From: an uncultured Campylobacter sp.
GTDB taxonomy: Bacteria > Campylobacterota > Campylobacteria > Campylobacterales > Campylobacteraceae
Assembly (NCBI RefSeq): GCF_905372745.1
Contig: NZ_CAJPQR010000010.1
Location: forward strand, 1-64,000
Direction: 5' to 3'
Length of the DNA stretch: 64,000 nt
Each line of letters begins with the position of its first letter. The stretch's first letter is position 1. Positions 17,169 to 25,965 of this stretch are shown here, one piece after another. A program made the translations under genes and the position numbers. Below the pieces are notes generated by a model. The model made no database searches and had not been told where the DNA came from. It worked only from the letters and a program-made list of their open reading frames with translations.

Positions 17169-17735
17169 TTAAGAGTAGTAGCTAAGCGAAGTATTTCCGA
17201 ATTTTTTAGATTTTAAAAGCGTAAACGCACCGATGCTTTCCGGTAAATTTAGGTGGCTAGCATGCTCAAAAGCGATCAGGTAAATTTTATCTTTAGGCAA
17301 ATTTAGCACCAAATTTACGCACTTTTCATAAATATCCGCAAAGCCGTCTCTGATATCAAAAGGCGGATCAAGATACAAGATAACGGGCAAATTTTGCCTC
17401 GTGACGATGGCGGGAGTAGTATCAAAAGTATCGCCGTTTATGATTTCTAGCTCGTCACCGATAAGTTTAGCGTTTTGTATCGCGATTTTGTAGGCGTTTT
17501 TATCAATTTCTACCGCGTAGGCCTTTACCGCGCCGTTACTTAGCGCTTCTGCAGCCATCAGCGCGCTACCGCCGAAAGCCTCGATAAAAACCTTACCAGC
17601 TAGCTCGTAACGAAACGAGTCGAAAAACGAGCCTTTGACGATGCTTTTGGTGCTTCGCGTAGTTTGAAGCGATGGCAAAAGCAGCTTTTTACCCTTAAAT
17701 TTACCGCTTGAAATCGTAGCGTAGAGATTTTTCAA
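17169..17735 (-). CDS. rsmD: RsmD-type 16S rRNA (guanine-N2) methyltransferase
   Basis: A 188-residue SAM-dependent methyltransferase. The N-terminus MKNLYATISSGKFKGKKLLL with RSTKSIVKGSFFDS is the RsmD substrate-binding start; VFIEAFGGSALMAAEAL is the SAM motif I, and DPPF at residues 123-126 is the N-methyltransferase catalytic motif. RsmD methylates G966 of 16S rRNA in the small subunit head. Translation starts at TTG (17735), overlapping the previous stop (TTGA) with AAGGA upstream. Placement in a flagellar operon is conserved in Campylobacter but has no known functional reason. Confidence 0.88.
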   Translation of the reverse strand: MKNLYATISSGKFKGKKLLLPSLQTTRSTKSIVKGSFFDSFRYELAGKVFIEAFGGSALMAAEALSNGAVKAYAVEIDKNAYKIAIQNAKLIGDELEIINGDTFDTTPAIVTRQNLPVILYLDPPFDIRDGFADIYEKCVNLVLNLPKDKIYLIAFEHASHLNLPESIGAFTLLKSKKFGNTSLSYYS

Positions 17736-18118
17736 CGAGTTTTCCTTAGAATCGCGAGCAGCTCTTCTTTAAATTTATCTATCAAATTTGAAACTTCAAG
17801 CTCCAAATTTGAACCGTTTTGCGATGCGGCTTCTTCTTTTATAACAAATGCGGGCGAGGTCGTGCAAGAAGGCGCGACGGGTTCTGAAAACTGAATCGCC
17901 GAATAAAACTCCTCAAGCGCGGAGATAAGGACTTCTTTGCTAAAAGGGATTTTTAGATGAGGAGAGTGCTCGGCGATCACGAAAACGGGCTTTTTTGCTT
18001 CTATCTTTTTATCAGCCACGATAAAATCGCAATCTTTTTTAGGCGAGATAAAATCTCTTAAAAATAACCTTAGCGACTCCCCTAGCAAAATGCAGTCGCA
18101 CTCAAGCGAAATTTTCAC
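17732..18118 (-). CDS. Unrecognised 128-residue protein, first gene of the flgI cluster
   Basis: Not recognised. The protein starts with GTG (18118, AAGGAG upstream), has no signal peptide, a mixed alpha/beta N-terminal half (ISLECDCILLGESLRLFLRD, KKPVFVIAEHSPHLKIPFSK) and a charged helical C-terminus (LEVSNLIDKFKEELLAIL). The N-terminal part resembles a small receiver-like or ligand-binding fold, but that is only an impression. By position it equals C. jejuni Cj1460. It overlaps rsmD by 4 bases and probably leads the rsmD-flgIJMNK transcript. Confidence 0.75.
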   Translation of the reverse strand: MKISLECDCILLGESLRLFLRDFISPKKDCDFIVADKKIEAKKPVFVIAEHSPHLKIPFSKEVLISALEEFYSAIQFSEPVAPSCTTSPAFVIKEEAASQNGSNLELEVSNLIDKFKEELLAILRKTR

Positions 18119-18204
18119 GAATTCTCCTTTCCGCCTTGATTTAGGCTGGATTTTAACAAATTTATGCGAAAATTTAAATTAAGAAAAAATTTGCCCGGCG
18201 GGGC

Positions 18205-18231
18205 TAAAAAAATTTGCAAATTTGACGATAT
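18205..18231 (+). promoter_or_regulatory. Candidate sigma-28 (FliA) promoter for flaG-fliD-fliS
   Basis: TAAAAAAA (18205-18212), 13 bases, then CGATAT (18226-18231), 31 bases before the flaG ATG. CGATAT is the Campylobacter/Helicobacter sigma-28 -10 element and late flagellar genes are the expected targets. The -35 half is a weaker match. Confidence 0.5.
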
Positions 18232-18261
18232 AGAAGCTAGCAAACATTTAAAGGAGAAAAT

Positions 18262-18633
18262 ATGGAAATTTTCAAAGCGGCAAGCCAGCCGATGGCAAAC
18301 GTAGCTACAAGCTCGCATGCGCAAAGCTCTACTCAAACTAGAGAGGTCGAGCAAACTCACATCCAGCATGACGCAACGCGTAATTTAACCGAGCAAAATA
18401 ACGAAACGCTAAGCAAAGAAGTAAAAGAAGCCACCGAAAAACTAAATAAACAAATGGAAGATCTAGGCACCAGCATACGCTTTGGCTATAACGATAAAAT
18501 AGGCGCGATGTATGTAAACGTAATGGAGATGAAAACAGGCGAAGTTATTCGCAAAATCCCGACCGAGCAGGCGATGAAGCTAAGCGAGTATTTTAAAGAA
18601 GCCGTCGGCGTATTATTTGACAAGGAGAGCTAA
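18262..18633 (+). CDS. flaG: Flagellar protein FlaG
   Basis: A 123-residue protein. The C-terminal FlaG domain is clear: LNKQMEDLGTSIRFGYNDKI then VNVMEMKTGEVIRKIPTEQ AMKLSEYFKEAVG. FlaG limits filament length in Campylobacter. The N-terminal 50 residues are low-complexity and polar. AAAGGAG precedes the ATG. It leads flaG-fliD-fliS plus a small gene with spacings of 1, 11 and -14 bases, so the four form one operon from a likely sigma-28 promoter. Confidence 0.92.
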   Translation: MEIFKAASQPMANVATSSHAQSSTQTREVEQTHIQHDATRNLTEQNNETLSKEVKEATEKLNKQMEDLGTSIRFGYNDKIGAMYVNVMEMKTGEVIRKIPTEQAMKLSEYFKEAVGVLFDKES

Positions 18634-18634
18634 A

Positions 18635-20371
18635 ATGGCGCTAGGTAAAGTTTCTTCACTCGGCTTTGGAAGCCAAGTTCTAACTCAAGACGTTATAGAT
18701 AAGCTAAAAGCCGCCGACGAAGCGGGTCAGATAAAACCGGTGACCTCTAAAATCACGGCAAATGCGACGAAGCAAAAGGATCTAACAGCTCTAAAAACAC
18801 TCATCAGTACCTTTCGCTCCTCGGTTTCAACTCTAGCAGACGATAGCTCGTATCAAAAAAGAACTACCACCGCAGACGGCAAAAGCGCGGAGGTGACCGC
18901 AAGCGCGGGCGTGGCGGTACAAGATATAGAAATAGACGTAAGGCAGCTAGCCAAAAAAGACGTTTATCAAAGCACCAAATTTGCCACCTCAAGCTCATTT
19001 ATCGGCAAAAACGGAACATTTGGCATAAAAGTCGGGGGCACGACGCATAAAATAGAAGTAAGAAGCTCCACTACGCTTGAAGAGCTAGCCGATAAGATAA
19101 ACGAGGTCACAAACGGCGCCGTTTCGGCAAAAGCGATGAAAGTAGGCGGAGAAGATCCGTATCAGCTTATACTGCAATCAAAAGAAACGGGTGCTGAAAA
19201 CAAGATCGAAATCACCGACGTAGATAGCGACGGATCGGCTCTAAGCGGCGCATCGGACGTCTTGCAAAAGCTCGGCTGGGACAGCGCAAATATCGCTAGT
19301 AATAAAATCTCAACCGCGCAAGATGCAGAGTTCGTCTACAACGGTATCACGATAAAACGAAGCGGCAACGAGGTAAAAGATTTAAATTTAGGAATGACGA
19401 TAAAGCTAAAAGATACGGGCAAGACGACTTTTAGCATCAAAGAGGACGCAAGCGCTATAAAAGAGAGTATGCAAAGCCTAGTTACGGCATACAATAATCT
19501 TACCAACAACCTAAAAGTCGCCACCGACTACGATAGCGATACGAAAAAATCGGGTACTTTTCAAGGCGTGAGCGAGATAACGGGCATAAAATCGATGCTA
19601 AATAAAATTTTATTTGCCAATCAAACCTACACCGATAAAAACGGCGTAACCAAAACCGCAAATTTAGCCGACTACGGGCTAAGCTTGAATAAAGAGGGCT
19701 TGCTGGAGCTTGATAGCTCAAAACTGGGTAGAAAGCTAGACGAGGATTTGCAAAGCGTGCAAAAGATATTCGCAGGAGGCACGACCTACGGCACGGCTCA
19801 GGCCTTTAGCTCTAAAGCCGTAGACGCCGGCTCGCTAACTATCGCAAACGAAGATCTAGTCATAAACGGCAAAAAGATAAATTTACCGGCTACTGCGGCT
19901 ACGAATACCTCAAAGCAAAATGCACTAGCTCTACTAAAAGCCATAAACGACGCAGGTATCGCTGGCGTGCAAGCTACCATAGCCTCAAGCGAGGACAAAA
20001 TAACGCTAAAAACCACAAACGGTACGGCAATAAGCATAAAAGGCTCGCCCGCCACGCTAAACGCGGTAGGCCTAAGCGAATCTACGATAACGCCTAAAAG
20101 CACGACCGTAAACGGCATCTTTTCCTCGGCGAAAAAGACTGTAGACGGGCTAATCAACTCAAAAAACGGCTCTTTAACCAAATACGGACAAAGCCTGATC
20201 GAGGAGAAAAAAACGCTCGATGCCGAAAAAGAAAGGACGCAAAAGTCGCTAGACGCGAAGTACGCCACGATGGAAGAGCGATTTTTAGCATACGATAAGA
20301 TCATCAGCAAGCTAAATAGCCAATTTTCGTCGCTAAAATCGATGATCGAAGCCGAATATAATAAAAAATAA
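18635..20371 (+). CDS. fliD: Flagellar filament cap protein
   Basis: A 578-residue filament cap that folds flagellin subunits at the tip. N-terminal LGKVSSLGFGSQVLTQDVID and the C-terminal coiled segment (LIEEKKTLDAEKERTQKSLD, then MEERFLAYDKIISKLNSQFS) are characteristic FliD_N and FliD_C ends; the variable middle is surface exposed. The ATG at 18635 follows AAGGAGAGC and lies one base after the flaG stop; a start at 18617 would overlap flaG without a ribosome site. Length is somewhat below C. jejuni FliD. Confidence 0.94.
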   Translation: MALGKVSSLGFGSQVLTQDVIDKLKAADEAGQIKPVTSKITANATKQKDLTALKTLISTFRSSVSTLADDSSYQKRTTTADGKSAEVTASAGVAVQDIEIDVRQLAKKDVYQSTKFATSSSFIGKNGTFGIKVGGTTHKIEVRSSTTLEELADKINEVTNGAVSAKAMKVGGEDPYQLILQSKETGAENKIEITDVDSDGSALSGASDVLQKLGWDSANIASNKISTAQDAEFVYNGITIKRSGNEVKDLNLGMTIKLKDTGKTTFSIKEDASAIKESMQSLVTAYNNLTNNLKVATDYDSDTKKSGTFQGVSEITGIKSMLNKILFANQTYTDKNGVTKTANLADYGLSLNKEGLLELDSSKLGRKLDEDLQSVQKIFAGGTTYGTAQAFSSKAVDAGSLTIANEDLVINGKKINLPATAATNTSKQNALALLKAINDAGIAGVQATIASSEDKITLKTTNGTAISIKGSPATLNAVGLSESTITPKSTTVNGIFSSAKKTVDGLINSKNGSLTKYGQSLIEEKKTLDAEKERTQKSLDAKYATMEERFLAYDKIISKLNSQFSSLKSMIEAEYNKK

Positions 20372-20382
20372 AAGGTAAATTT

Positions 20383-20769
20383 ATGCAATACAACACTGCA
20401 CACGCTGCGTATTCGCAAAATGCCGTAGGCGGCATCGAGTCGCCTACTAAGCTCATCGAGATGCTTTACGAGGGCGTTTTGAGATTTGTCTTTAGAGCCA
20501 AAAAAGCGATGCAAGAAAACGACGTGGAGAAAAAAGTATATTTTATAAACCGCACAAACGCGATTTTCGTCGAGCTTCTAAACTCGCTAGACTACAACCA
20601 AGGCAACATCGCGCACTATCTGAGCGGCCTTTATACCAGGCAGATCCAGCTACTAGCCATGGCAAATATAAACAACGACGAGCAGAGCCTAAACGAGGTC
20701 GTAAGCGTCACAAAGCAGCTACTAGAAGCTTGGAAAGAAACGACCGGACAAGCCGATGTGGCTGGATGA
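20383..20769 (+). CDS. fliS: Flagellin export chaperone
   Basis: A 128-residue helical protein that binds the flagellin C-terminus before export. AAYSQNAVGGIESPTKLIEM LYEGVLRF and NRTNAIFVELLNSLDYNQGN match the FliS family. AAAAGG precedes the ATG. The last 14 bases overlap the next small gene. Confidence 0.94.
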   Translation: MQYNTAHAAYSQNAVGGIESPTKLIEMLYEGVLRFVFRAKKAMQENDVEKKVYFINRTNAIFVELLNSLDYNQGNIAHYLSGLYTRQIQLLAMANINNDEQSLNEVVSVTKQLLEAWKETTGQADVAG

Positions 20770-20974
20770 GCTAAAAATCGCCGTCGCTAACGATGATGCG
20801 GAGGCTATCGCGGCGCTAGCAAACGAAGCGCCTAGCAAATTTGACAGCCTAGAGGAAGCCCTGCAAGCCAAAGAGCTCCTGGGCGCAGCGATAAATTTGA
20901 TCCAAGAAAATAAAGCAAAGCTAGGCAAAGAGCTAGAAAAACTAAAAAACGTAAAAAAATACATGGCGTCGTAA
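20756..20974 (+). CDS. Small helical protein after fliS, possible FliT-like chaperone
   Basis: A 72-residue, acidic, fully helical protein. It starts inside fliS (14-base overlap) and so depends on fliS translation. In many flagellar operons fliD-fliS is followed by fliT, a small helical FliD chaperone; C. jejuni has a small unnamed gene here (Cj0550 as I recall). Sequence alone does not show FliT. A short heptad region (LQAKELLGAAINLIQENKAK) could pair with FliD or FliS. Confidence 0.7.
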   Translation: MWLDELKIAVANDDAEAIAALANEAPSKFDSLEEALQAKELLGAAINLIQENKAKLGKELEKLKNVKKYMAS

Positions 20975-21045
20975 ATAATTTCTTAAATTTACGGCGCTTT
21001 TATCTCAAATTTTCTTCTAAAATTTACCCAACAAAGGCAAAAAAT

Positions 21046-21462
21046 ATGACGAAAAACGCTATAAAGGACGCTTTAAAAAATAGACTCGGTGCGGATATAG
21101 CGGGCGACTTTAGAGTGCTAAAGGAGCATGAATTAGCCAAATTTAACAATGAAACGAAATTTGTTTTTGAGGGCGAGAGCGAGATAGTGCGCGAGTTTTA
21201 TATCTTTGCAGATACGGGAACGGGCGATCTTTGGCTTGTCTGTTTAGATGACGGCAAGGTTGCTTTTTACGATCATGACGCGGGTTATCTTTGCGCGTCA
21301 AATTTGGTTAAATTTAACCTGGATATAGCAGGCTGGCTTGAAGTTGCCGAACTGTTTGGAAAATTTGAGACCATAGACGAACCGAGCGACGAACAAAAAT
21401 CTAAATTTAAGCTAGCTGTTAGCGCTGCGTGTCCGCAAATTTTAGAAATTTGGGATATTTAG
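21046..21462 (+). CDS. Possible SUKH (SMI1/KNR4)-type protein
   Basis: A 138-residue soluble acidic protein. The central FYIFADTGTGDLWLVCLDDG followed by KVAFYDHD and the late NLDIAGWLEVAELFGKFE resemble the SMI1/KNR4 (SUKH) immunity fold, where a strand-rich core with FxxFADxGxGDxW-like residues is usual. SUKH proteins often neutralise contact-dependent or type VI toxins, but no toxin gene lies nearby, so it would be an orphan immunity gene or a housekeeping relative. AAAGGC precedes the ATG. It stands between the flagellar operon and rnpB. Confidence 0.6.
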   Translation: MTKNAIKDALKNRLGADIAGDFRVLKEHELAKFNNETKFVFEGESEIVREFYIFADTGTGDLWLVCLDDGKVAFYDHDAGYLCASNLVKFNLDIAGWLEVAELFGKFETIDEPSDEQKSKFKLAVSAACPQILEIWDI

Positions 21463-21681
21463 GCTCCAAAAACGCGCCTTGCGCAGTTTCAAATTTAAAC
21501 CCTATCCGTAGCCGTCAAATTTAAACCCAATTCCGCCTCGCCAAATTTGATCAAATTTTACTTTGCCGCACGGTCGCCGCAAACCTCAGCTTAAATTTGC
21601 AAAACGCGCCGTTAAGATAGCGGTTTGTCGCAGTAAAAACACATAAATTTAAAAACTTGATGAAATAAAAGTAGTAAAAAA

Positions 21682-22002
<321 letters not shown>

Positions 22003-22008
22003 GGCGCG

Positions 22009-22014
22009 ATTATA
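22009..22014 (-). promoter_or_regulatory. -10 box of rnpB
   Basis: TATAAT on the minus strand, 6-7 bases before the inferred 5' end of RNase P RNA. No good -35 is visible. Confidence 0.6.
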
Positions 22015-22150
22015 GCTTTTTCGGGTTTAAGGATAGCTTGGATGTGATTTTGCGACCTTTGAAACAAATAAAAAACCACGCAAATATCGTTAGGCATATA
22101 AATTTAACGAGCGACTTATCGCGTCAAATTTGCGTTTTTTATAGACGAGA

Positions 22151-22360
22151 TTAAGCCTTCTTTAAAAACTCCGTCTTTAGCACTATAACGCCCATTTTAT
22201 CGATCTTGCCTTCGATTTCTTTGTCGTCGTCCGTGAGCTTGATGTTTTTTACCATGGTTCCGCGCTTTAGCGTCGCGCCAGCGCCTTTTACTTTTAGATC
22301 TTTTATCAGGGTTACGTTATCTCCCGCGTTTAGTTCGGTTCCGTTTGCGTCTTTTGGCAT
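22151..22360 (-). CDS. PhnA-domain protein (YjdM C-terminal type)
   Basis: A 69-residue protein with KDANGTELNAGDNVTLIKDL KVKGAGATLKRGTMVKNIKL, matching the C-terminal KOW-like PhnA domain. Full-length YjdM/PhnA proteins (about 110 residues) have an N-terminal zinc ribbon that is absent here. The name reflects proximity to phosphonate genes in E. coli; no phosphonate function is shown. The ATG at 22360 has AAAGGAG 5 bases upstream; the longer frame from 22387 has none. Confidence 0.85.
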   Translation of the reverse strand: MPKDANGTELNAGDNVTLIKDLKVKGAGATLKRGTMVKNIKLTDDDKEIEGKIDKMGVIVLKTEFLKKA

Positions 22361-22659
22361 ATTTTCTCCTTTAAATTTAGCGCCCATTTTACTAAAAAAT
22401 CATCAAAAAATAAAGCCCGACGCGCTAAATTTAAACACGGATAGTAAATTTTGCCGTCATAAAATAAGCCAGTCTCGTTGCGAGTAGCTCAAAAGCCAGC
22501 CGTGAGCTAAAAAAGCTAAATTTAACTCCGCGCGTCAGGCTAAGCCGCGATCTTTATCTGCCCTCTTTCTTTTTATTTTTTACGCAGTTTTTAAATTTAT
22601 TAAGCTAAAGCCTCGCGCGCCTTTTACGCCGTCTCAGCCAAGCGCGAATTCCCGTCCGC

Positions 22660-22977
22660 TTACCTACTCTCCCGCATCGTATAGACGCCGCCTTCGTTCG
22701 TTACGTCAAATTTTTGCTTTGCTATCTCGTCAAAACTCTTGCCATTTATCTTTACCTTGCCGGACGTAGCGCTTTTATCGCCTATATTCATCTTAAATTT
22801 ACCTCCTGCTAAAAGCAGCTTTACGCGGATGCCGTTTTTGGGCGAATATTTACCGTCTTTTTTATCAAAAAGCGCGCTAAAAGGCAGGCCGTGCGCCGTC
22901 TCGCCGGGGCCTAGCAACCTAAAATCGCCCGCAAACGCGCAAACGGCCGCAAGCGTAAAAATCAAAATTTTCTTCAT
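22660..22977 (-). CDS. Small secreted protein of unknown function
   Basis: A 105-residue protein with a signal peptide (MKKILIFTLAAVCAFAGDF, cleavage after AFA). The mature part is basic and strand-rich (IRVKLLLAGGKFKMNIGDKS, GKVKINGKSFDEIAKQKFDV). No family recognised; it would be a small periplasmic protein. Spacing of GAGG to the ATG is adequate. Monocistronic, upstream of a peptidase E gene on the same strand. Confidence 0.75.
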   Translation of the reverse strand: MKKILIFTLAAVCAFAGDFRLLGPGETAHGLPFSALFDKKDGKYSPKNGIRVKLLLAGGKFKMNIGDKSATSGKVKINGKSFDEIAKQKFDVTNEGGVYTMRESR

Positions 22978-23050
22978 CGCTCAACCTCGTTTAAATTTTA
23001 TGCGATACAAAACTCCGCGCCGCACTTTGCGACCCGCGCCGTAAAAGGCT

Positions 23051-23668
23051 TTAAGCCTCGATAAATTCGTCGTTATTTATCGCGCGCAAGTCGCAAACAT
23101 CGCCGAATTTCGCCATAATCTCGCGCGTAGCCTCCGTAAAAGGCTCGCAGCCAAAGTGCGGCACGACGCAAAAATCAACCAAATTTAACCCCGTAAAATC
23201 GCTCATTTTTGCGCTATTTTCATCCATCAGCGTAGCATATTTCGTATCCGGAGCCGCCGCGATCGCTCCCGCCGACTCGCCGACGTAAATTTTACCCGCT
23301 TTGACCGCGTTTTTTATAGCTTGGGCGGCGCGCGATTTTCGTAGCTCTTTAAGCAGATAAAACGTATTTCCGCCGCTAACGTAAATGACGTCGCACCGAC
23401 TAATAGCGGCTAAAATTTCATCGCCATAAAAGGATTCGTCCTGCTCTGATACTAACGCCGCCGAATTCTGGGCGCGAGAGACGTCAAGGCGTATTAGCTT
23501 CGCGCCTAATTTTTCTAAAATCTCCGCCGCTTCGCCGACGTAGAAATTTACCTCTTCAAATTTCGCCGCGGTATCTATGAAAACGACGTTTTTGCCGCTA
23601 AATTTTATCCGTTCGTTAATCCTAGTCGCGACCTGCGCAAAGTAAGAGCAAAGAAAAATATTCGCCAT
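23051..23668 (-). CDS. Peptidase E family (S51) protein
   Basis: A 205-residue cytoplasmic class I glutamine-amidotransferase-like peptidase. The nucleophile elbow VGESAGAIAA places Ser132; the FIDTAA, YVSGGNTFYLL and VVPHFGCEP segments are family features. Peptidase E (PepE) removes N-terminal Asp from dipeptides; related members are cyanophycinases, so substrate is not certain. The ATG at 23668 has AAGGATTAAAA upstream; the frame can extend to 23713 but without a ribosome site. Confidence 0.85.
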   Translation of the reverse strand: MANIFLCSYFAQVATRINERIKFSGKNVVFIDTAAKFEEVNFYVGEAAEILEKLGAKLIRLDVSRAQNSAALVSEQDESFYGDEILAAISRCDVIYVSGGNTFYLLKELRKSRAAQAIKNAVKAGKIYVGESAGAIAAAPDTKYATLMDENSAKMSDFTGLNLVDFCVVPHFGCEPFTEATREIMAKFGDVCDLRAINNDEFIEA

Positions 23669-23834
23669 TTTTAATCCTTTTAAAATATAAATTCGCAAAT
23701 CCATTATATCCAAACGAGCCTAAAACTCTCGCATTTCGCGTCGCCCGCGTCTTACTCTATGGTTAAATTTAGCGGTTTTAGGATACGGGTATCGGTGTGT
23801 AAATTTTGGTAAATTAGCCTCAAATTTAAGCTTA

Positions 23835-23929
23835 AAACGACTCAGACCAGACAGAGGCAAGGGAACGGGCTAGTCGTCCACGACCAAAGCCGAGCCGCTA
23901 ACGACTTATGGCGGAAAAGACAAGCCGCC
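23835..23929 (-). repeat. Copy B of the gene-3'-end repeat (R1), behind truD
   Basis: On the minus strand, one base after the truD TAG, the sequence reads GGCGGCTTGTCTTTTCCGCC then ATAAGTCGTTAGCGGCTCGG, CTTTGGTCGTGGACGAC and CTTGCCTC. The first block is a hairpin (GGCGG/CCGCC). The blocks appear in the same order behind the gene at 53861-54364, with paired changes in the inner stem (GTCGT/ACGAC here, GGTC/GACC there). The A/C-type tail is not evident. Confidence 0.6.
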
Positions 23930-25054
23930 CTACTCAAAGATATTTTTGTGTAACATTTCCTCCAGCACCACCGTCGCGTAGCTTCCTTTTTGTAGCGTGA
24001 AATTTATCGTAAAGTGCGCCTTCTCCTCGTTGTATTTGTAGCCGGCATCCTCCAAATAACACCACGCAAAGCGCCTAGATCCCGTCATTTTAGCTTTATA
24101 TTCATTTGCCTGCGCGAAAATTTGATCCTCTACCGCTTTCGCCGCGCCCTGCGCCTCATACGCCTTTGCGCCCGCGATCAGCCCGCAGCTAGTGATATCT
24201 CTCGCGTCAAAGCGCGCCCCCTCTGCGTCCAAATCCTCACATAAAAAACACTTGCCGTGCGGGTAGTGCCCCAAAACTTCGCCCTCAATAAGCTTAAAAA
24301 ATCTCTTTTGCGATTTTAAATTTTTCAAAATCGCGCCGTCAAGATAAGGGTAAATTTGAGCTAGCTCGCCTAGGCTAAAATCCTGCGCAAATCTCGAAAT
24401 CTCCACGCGTTTGCTAAGCCAGCGGTTAAAAAGATCGCTCTGAAAGGCCGAGATCAAAAAGTCGTTTAGCTTTGGATTTTTGCTCTTTTTGCCGTTTACG
24501 GTGCCCGATTTTAGCAGTTCCAGCCCGCTTTGCGCATTGTCGCCGTATTTACCGAAACGCTGATAGCCAAAGTAGTTAGCATATCCCGCCTCGCCCACGT
24601 TTCGCACGGCTTGCTCGAGTTTGGCGGCCTCGCTAGGCATCACTTTTTTTAGGCGGATAAAAAAGCTATTGCCTTTTAGGTGCCCGATGCGCAGTTTATT
24701 GTCGTGCGCGGCAAGGCTTAAAATTTTCATCTTTTCGTGGCTAAAATTTGCTAGCATAGCCTCAAATTTACGCGGCATCGAGATAAACTGCGTCGTCATG
24801 CCCTGCTTGTCTTTTAGCCCCGCGTAGCCAAAATCTCGCATCTTTACGCCGCTTATTTCGCTTAGCGCATGCAAGGCTTCTTGCGTCGTCATGTCTTTTT
24901 TGCAAATTTCAACGATGAGGTGCTCGCCCTGCCCGCTAAATGCGTAAAGCGGGATCTCGCGCACCACAAAATCGTCCGAATTTTTACTAAAATATGCATT
25001 AATGGGCGCGTGAGTGAGCGCGTAGAGAGGCTTAAAAATGGTGGTTTCTTGCAT
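23930..25054 (-). CDS. truD: tRNA pseudouridine(13) synthase
   Basis: A 374-residue enzyme making pseudouridine at position 13 of tRNA. The TruD signature with the catalytic aspartate is FGYAGLKDKQGMTTQFISMP (GLKDK). RLKKVMPSE, ANYFGYQRFGKYGDNA and the C-terminal GSYATVVLEEMLHK are also family traits. The start overlaps the thiL end by 23 bases, implying coupling. The stop codon directly meets the R1 repeat. Confidence 0.95.
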   Translation of the reverse strand: MQETTIFKPLYALTHAPINAYFSKNSDDFVVREIPLYAFSGQGEHLIVEICKKDMTTQEALHALSEISGVKMRDFGYAGLKDKQGMTTQFISMPRKFEAMLANFSHEKMKILSLAAHDNKLRIGHLKGNSFFIRLKKVMPSEAAKLEQAVRNVGEAGYANYFGYQRFGKYGDNAQSGLELLKSGTVNGKKSKNPKLNDFLISAFQSDLFNRWLSKRVEISRFAQDFSLGELAQIYPYLDGAILKNLKSQKRFFKLIEGEVLGHYPHGKCFLCEDLDAEGARFDARDITSCGLIAGAKAYEAQGAAKAVEDQIFAQANEYKAKMTGSRRFAWCYLEDAGYKYNEEKAHFTINFTLQKGSYATVVLEEMLHKNIFE

Positions 25055-25865
25055 TGCTTTTAAATTTTCCTTTCGTTATTTTGGCAAAAATCGTGATCTT
25101 GGTGCGGGTTTTGCGTGCTAGGCTTAAGATTTTAGCGCGGTTTTTCGGACTAAACGTAAATAAAATCTCGTATTCCTCGCCGCTATTTAGCTCGCGTTTG
25201 CTTAGCCGTTTGCTAAATTTTGCCCCGCACCGACTCTGCACGCAAAGCTTGGCTAGATCTACGCCAAGCCCGTCTGAAACGTCCATAGCGGCGTTTATCT
25301 TGCTTGCTGCGGCGTAGAAAAATTTATCTTTTAAAATAGGCCTTTTAAAGCGCGAATTTGACGCGACCCGTCCGCCATTTAAAAGCGTCCTAAGCCCTTT
25401 TAGACTGCCTCCAAGCTCGCCCGTAAAAGCGACCAGATCGCCCTTTTTTGCTCCGCTTCGCAAAACCGCCTTGCCGCAAAGCCGCGAGATAATCGTAACG
25501 CTAAGTAAAATTTTATCGCTACCGATCGTGTCGCCGCCGATGATAGTCACGCCGTACTCGTCGCAAACGTCCGCAAATCCCTTGCGTAGCGCCGAGATCT
25601 GCGCCGCGCTCGTGTTTTTTGGTAGCCCAAGTCCCAAAAGCGCAAATTTAGGCTCGGCATTCATCGCGACGGCGTCGGAGAGATTTACGAGCATCGCCTT
25701 GCGCGCGATCTCCTCCATGCTAAGCCAGCCTACCAGGAAGTGCGTCCCCTCGCAAAAAAGATCCTTACTATACACCCATTTGCCGCGCTCATGCGTCACC
25801 ACAGCGCCGTCGTCGCCGATGAAGGAGTTGCTAAATTTATCGATTATTAGGCGTTCTTTATCCAT
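25032..25865 (-). CDS. thiL: Thiamine-monophosphate kinase
   Basis: A 277-residue ATP-dependent kinase converting thiamine monophosphate to the diphosphate cofactor. N-terminal SFIGDDGAVVTHERGKWVYS and FLVGWLSMEEIARKAMLVNL SDAVAMNAEP are the AIR-synthase/ThiL ATP-binding motifs; GGDTIGSDKILLSVTIIS and MDVSDGLGVDLAKLC follow. It is shorter than E. coli ThiL (325) but has the core. The 3' end overlaps truD. Confidence 0.92.
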   Translation of the reverse strand: MDKERLIIDKFSNSFIGDDGAVVTHERGKWVYSKDLFCEGTHFLVGWLSMEEIARKAMLVNLSDAVAMNAEPKFALLGLGLPKNTSAAQISALRKGFADVCDEYGVTIIGGDTIGSDKILLSVTIISRLCGKAVLRSGAKKGDLVAFTGELGGSLKGLRTLLNGGRVASNSRFKRPILKDKFFYAAASKINAAMDVSDGLGVDLAKLCVQSRCGAKFSKRLSKRELNSGEEYEILFTFSPKNRAKILSLARKTRTKITIFAKITKGKFKSNARNHHF

Positions 25866-25965
25866 TTTGCGATTTTATAAAATTCGGGCTAAAAAGGCGC
25901 TTGAAAAACGAATTTATTTAAGCGGCTCAGCAAATTTAGCCTCTCAAATTTGCCGATTTTAAAAT

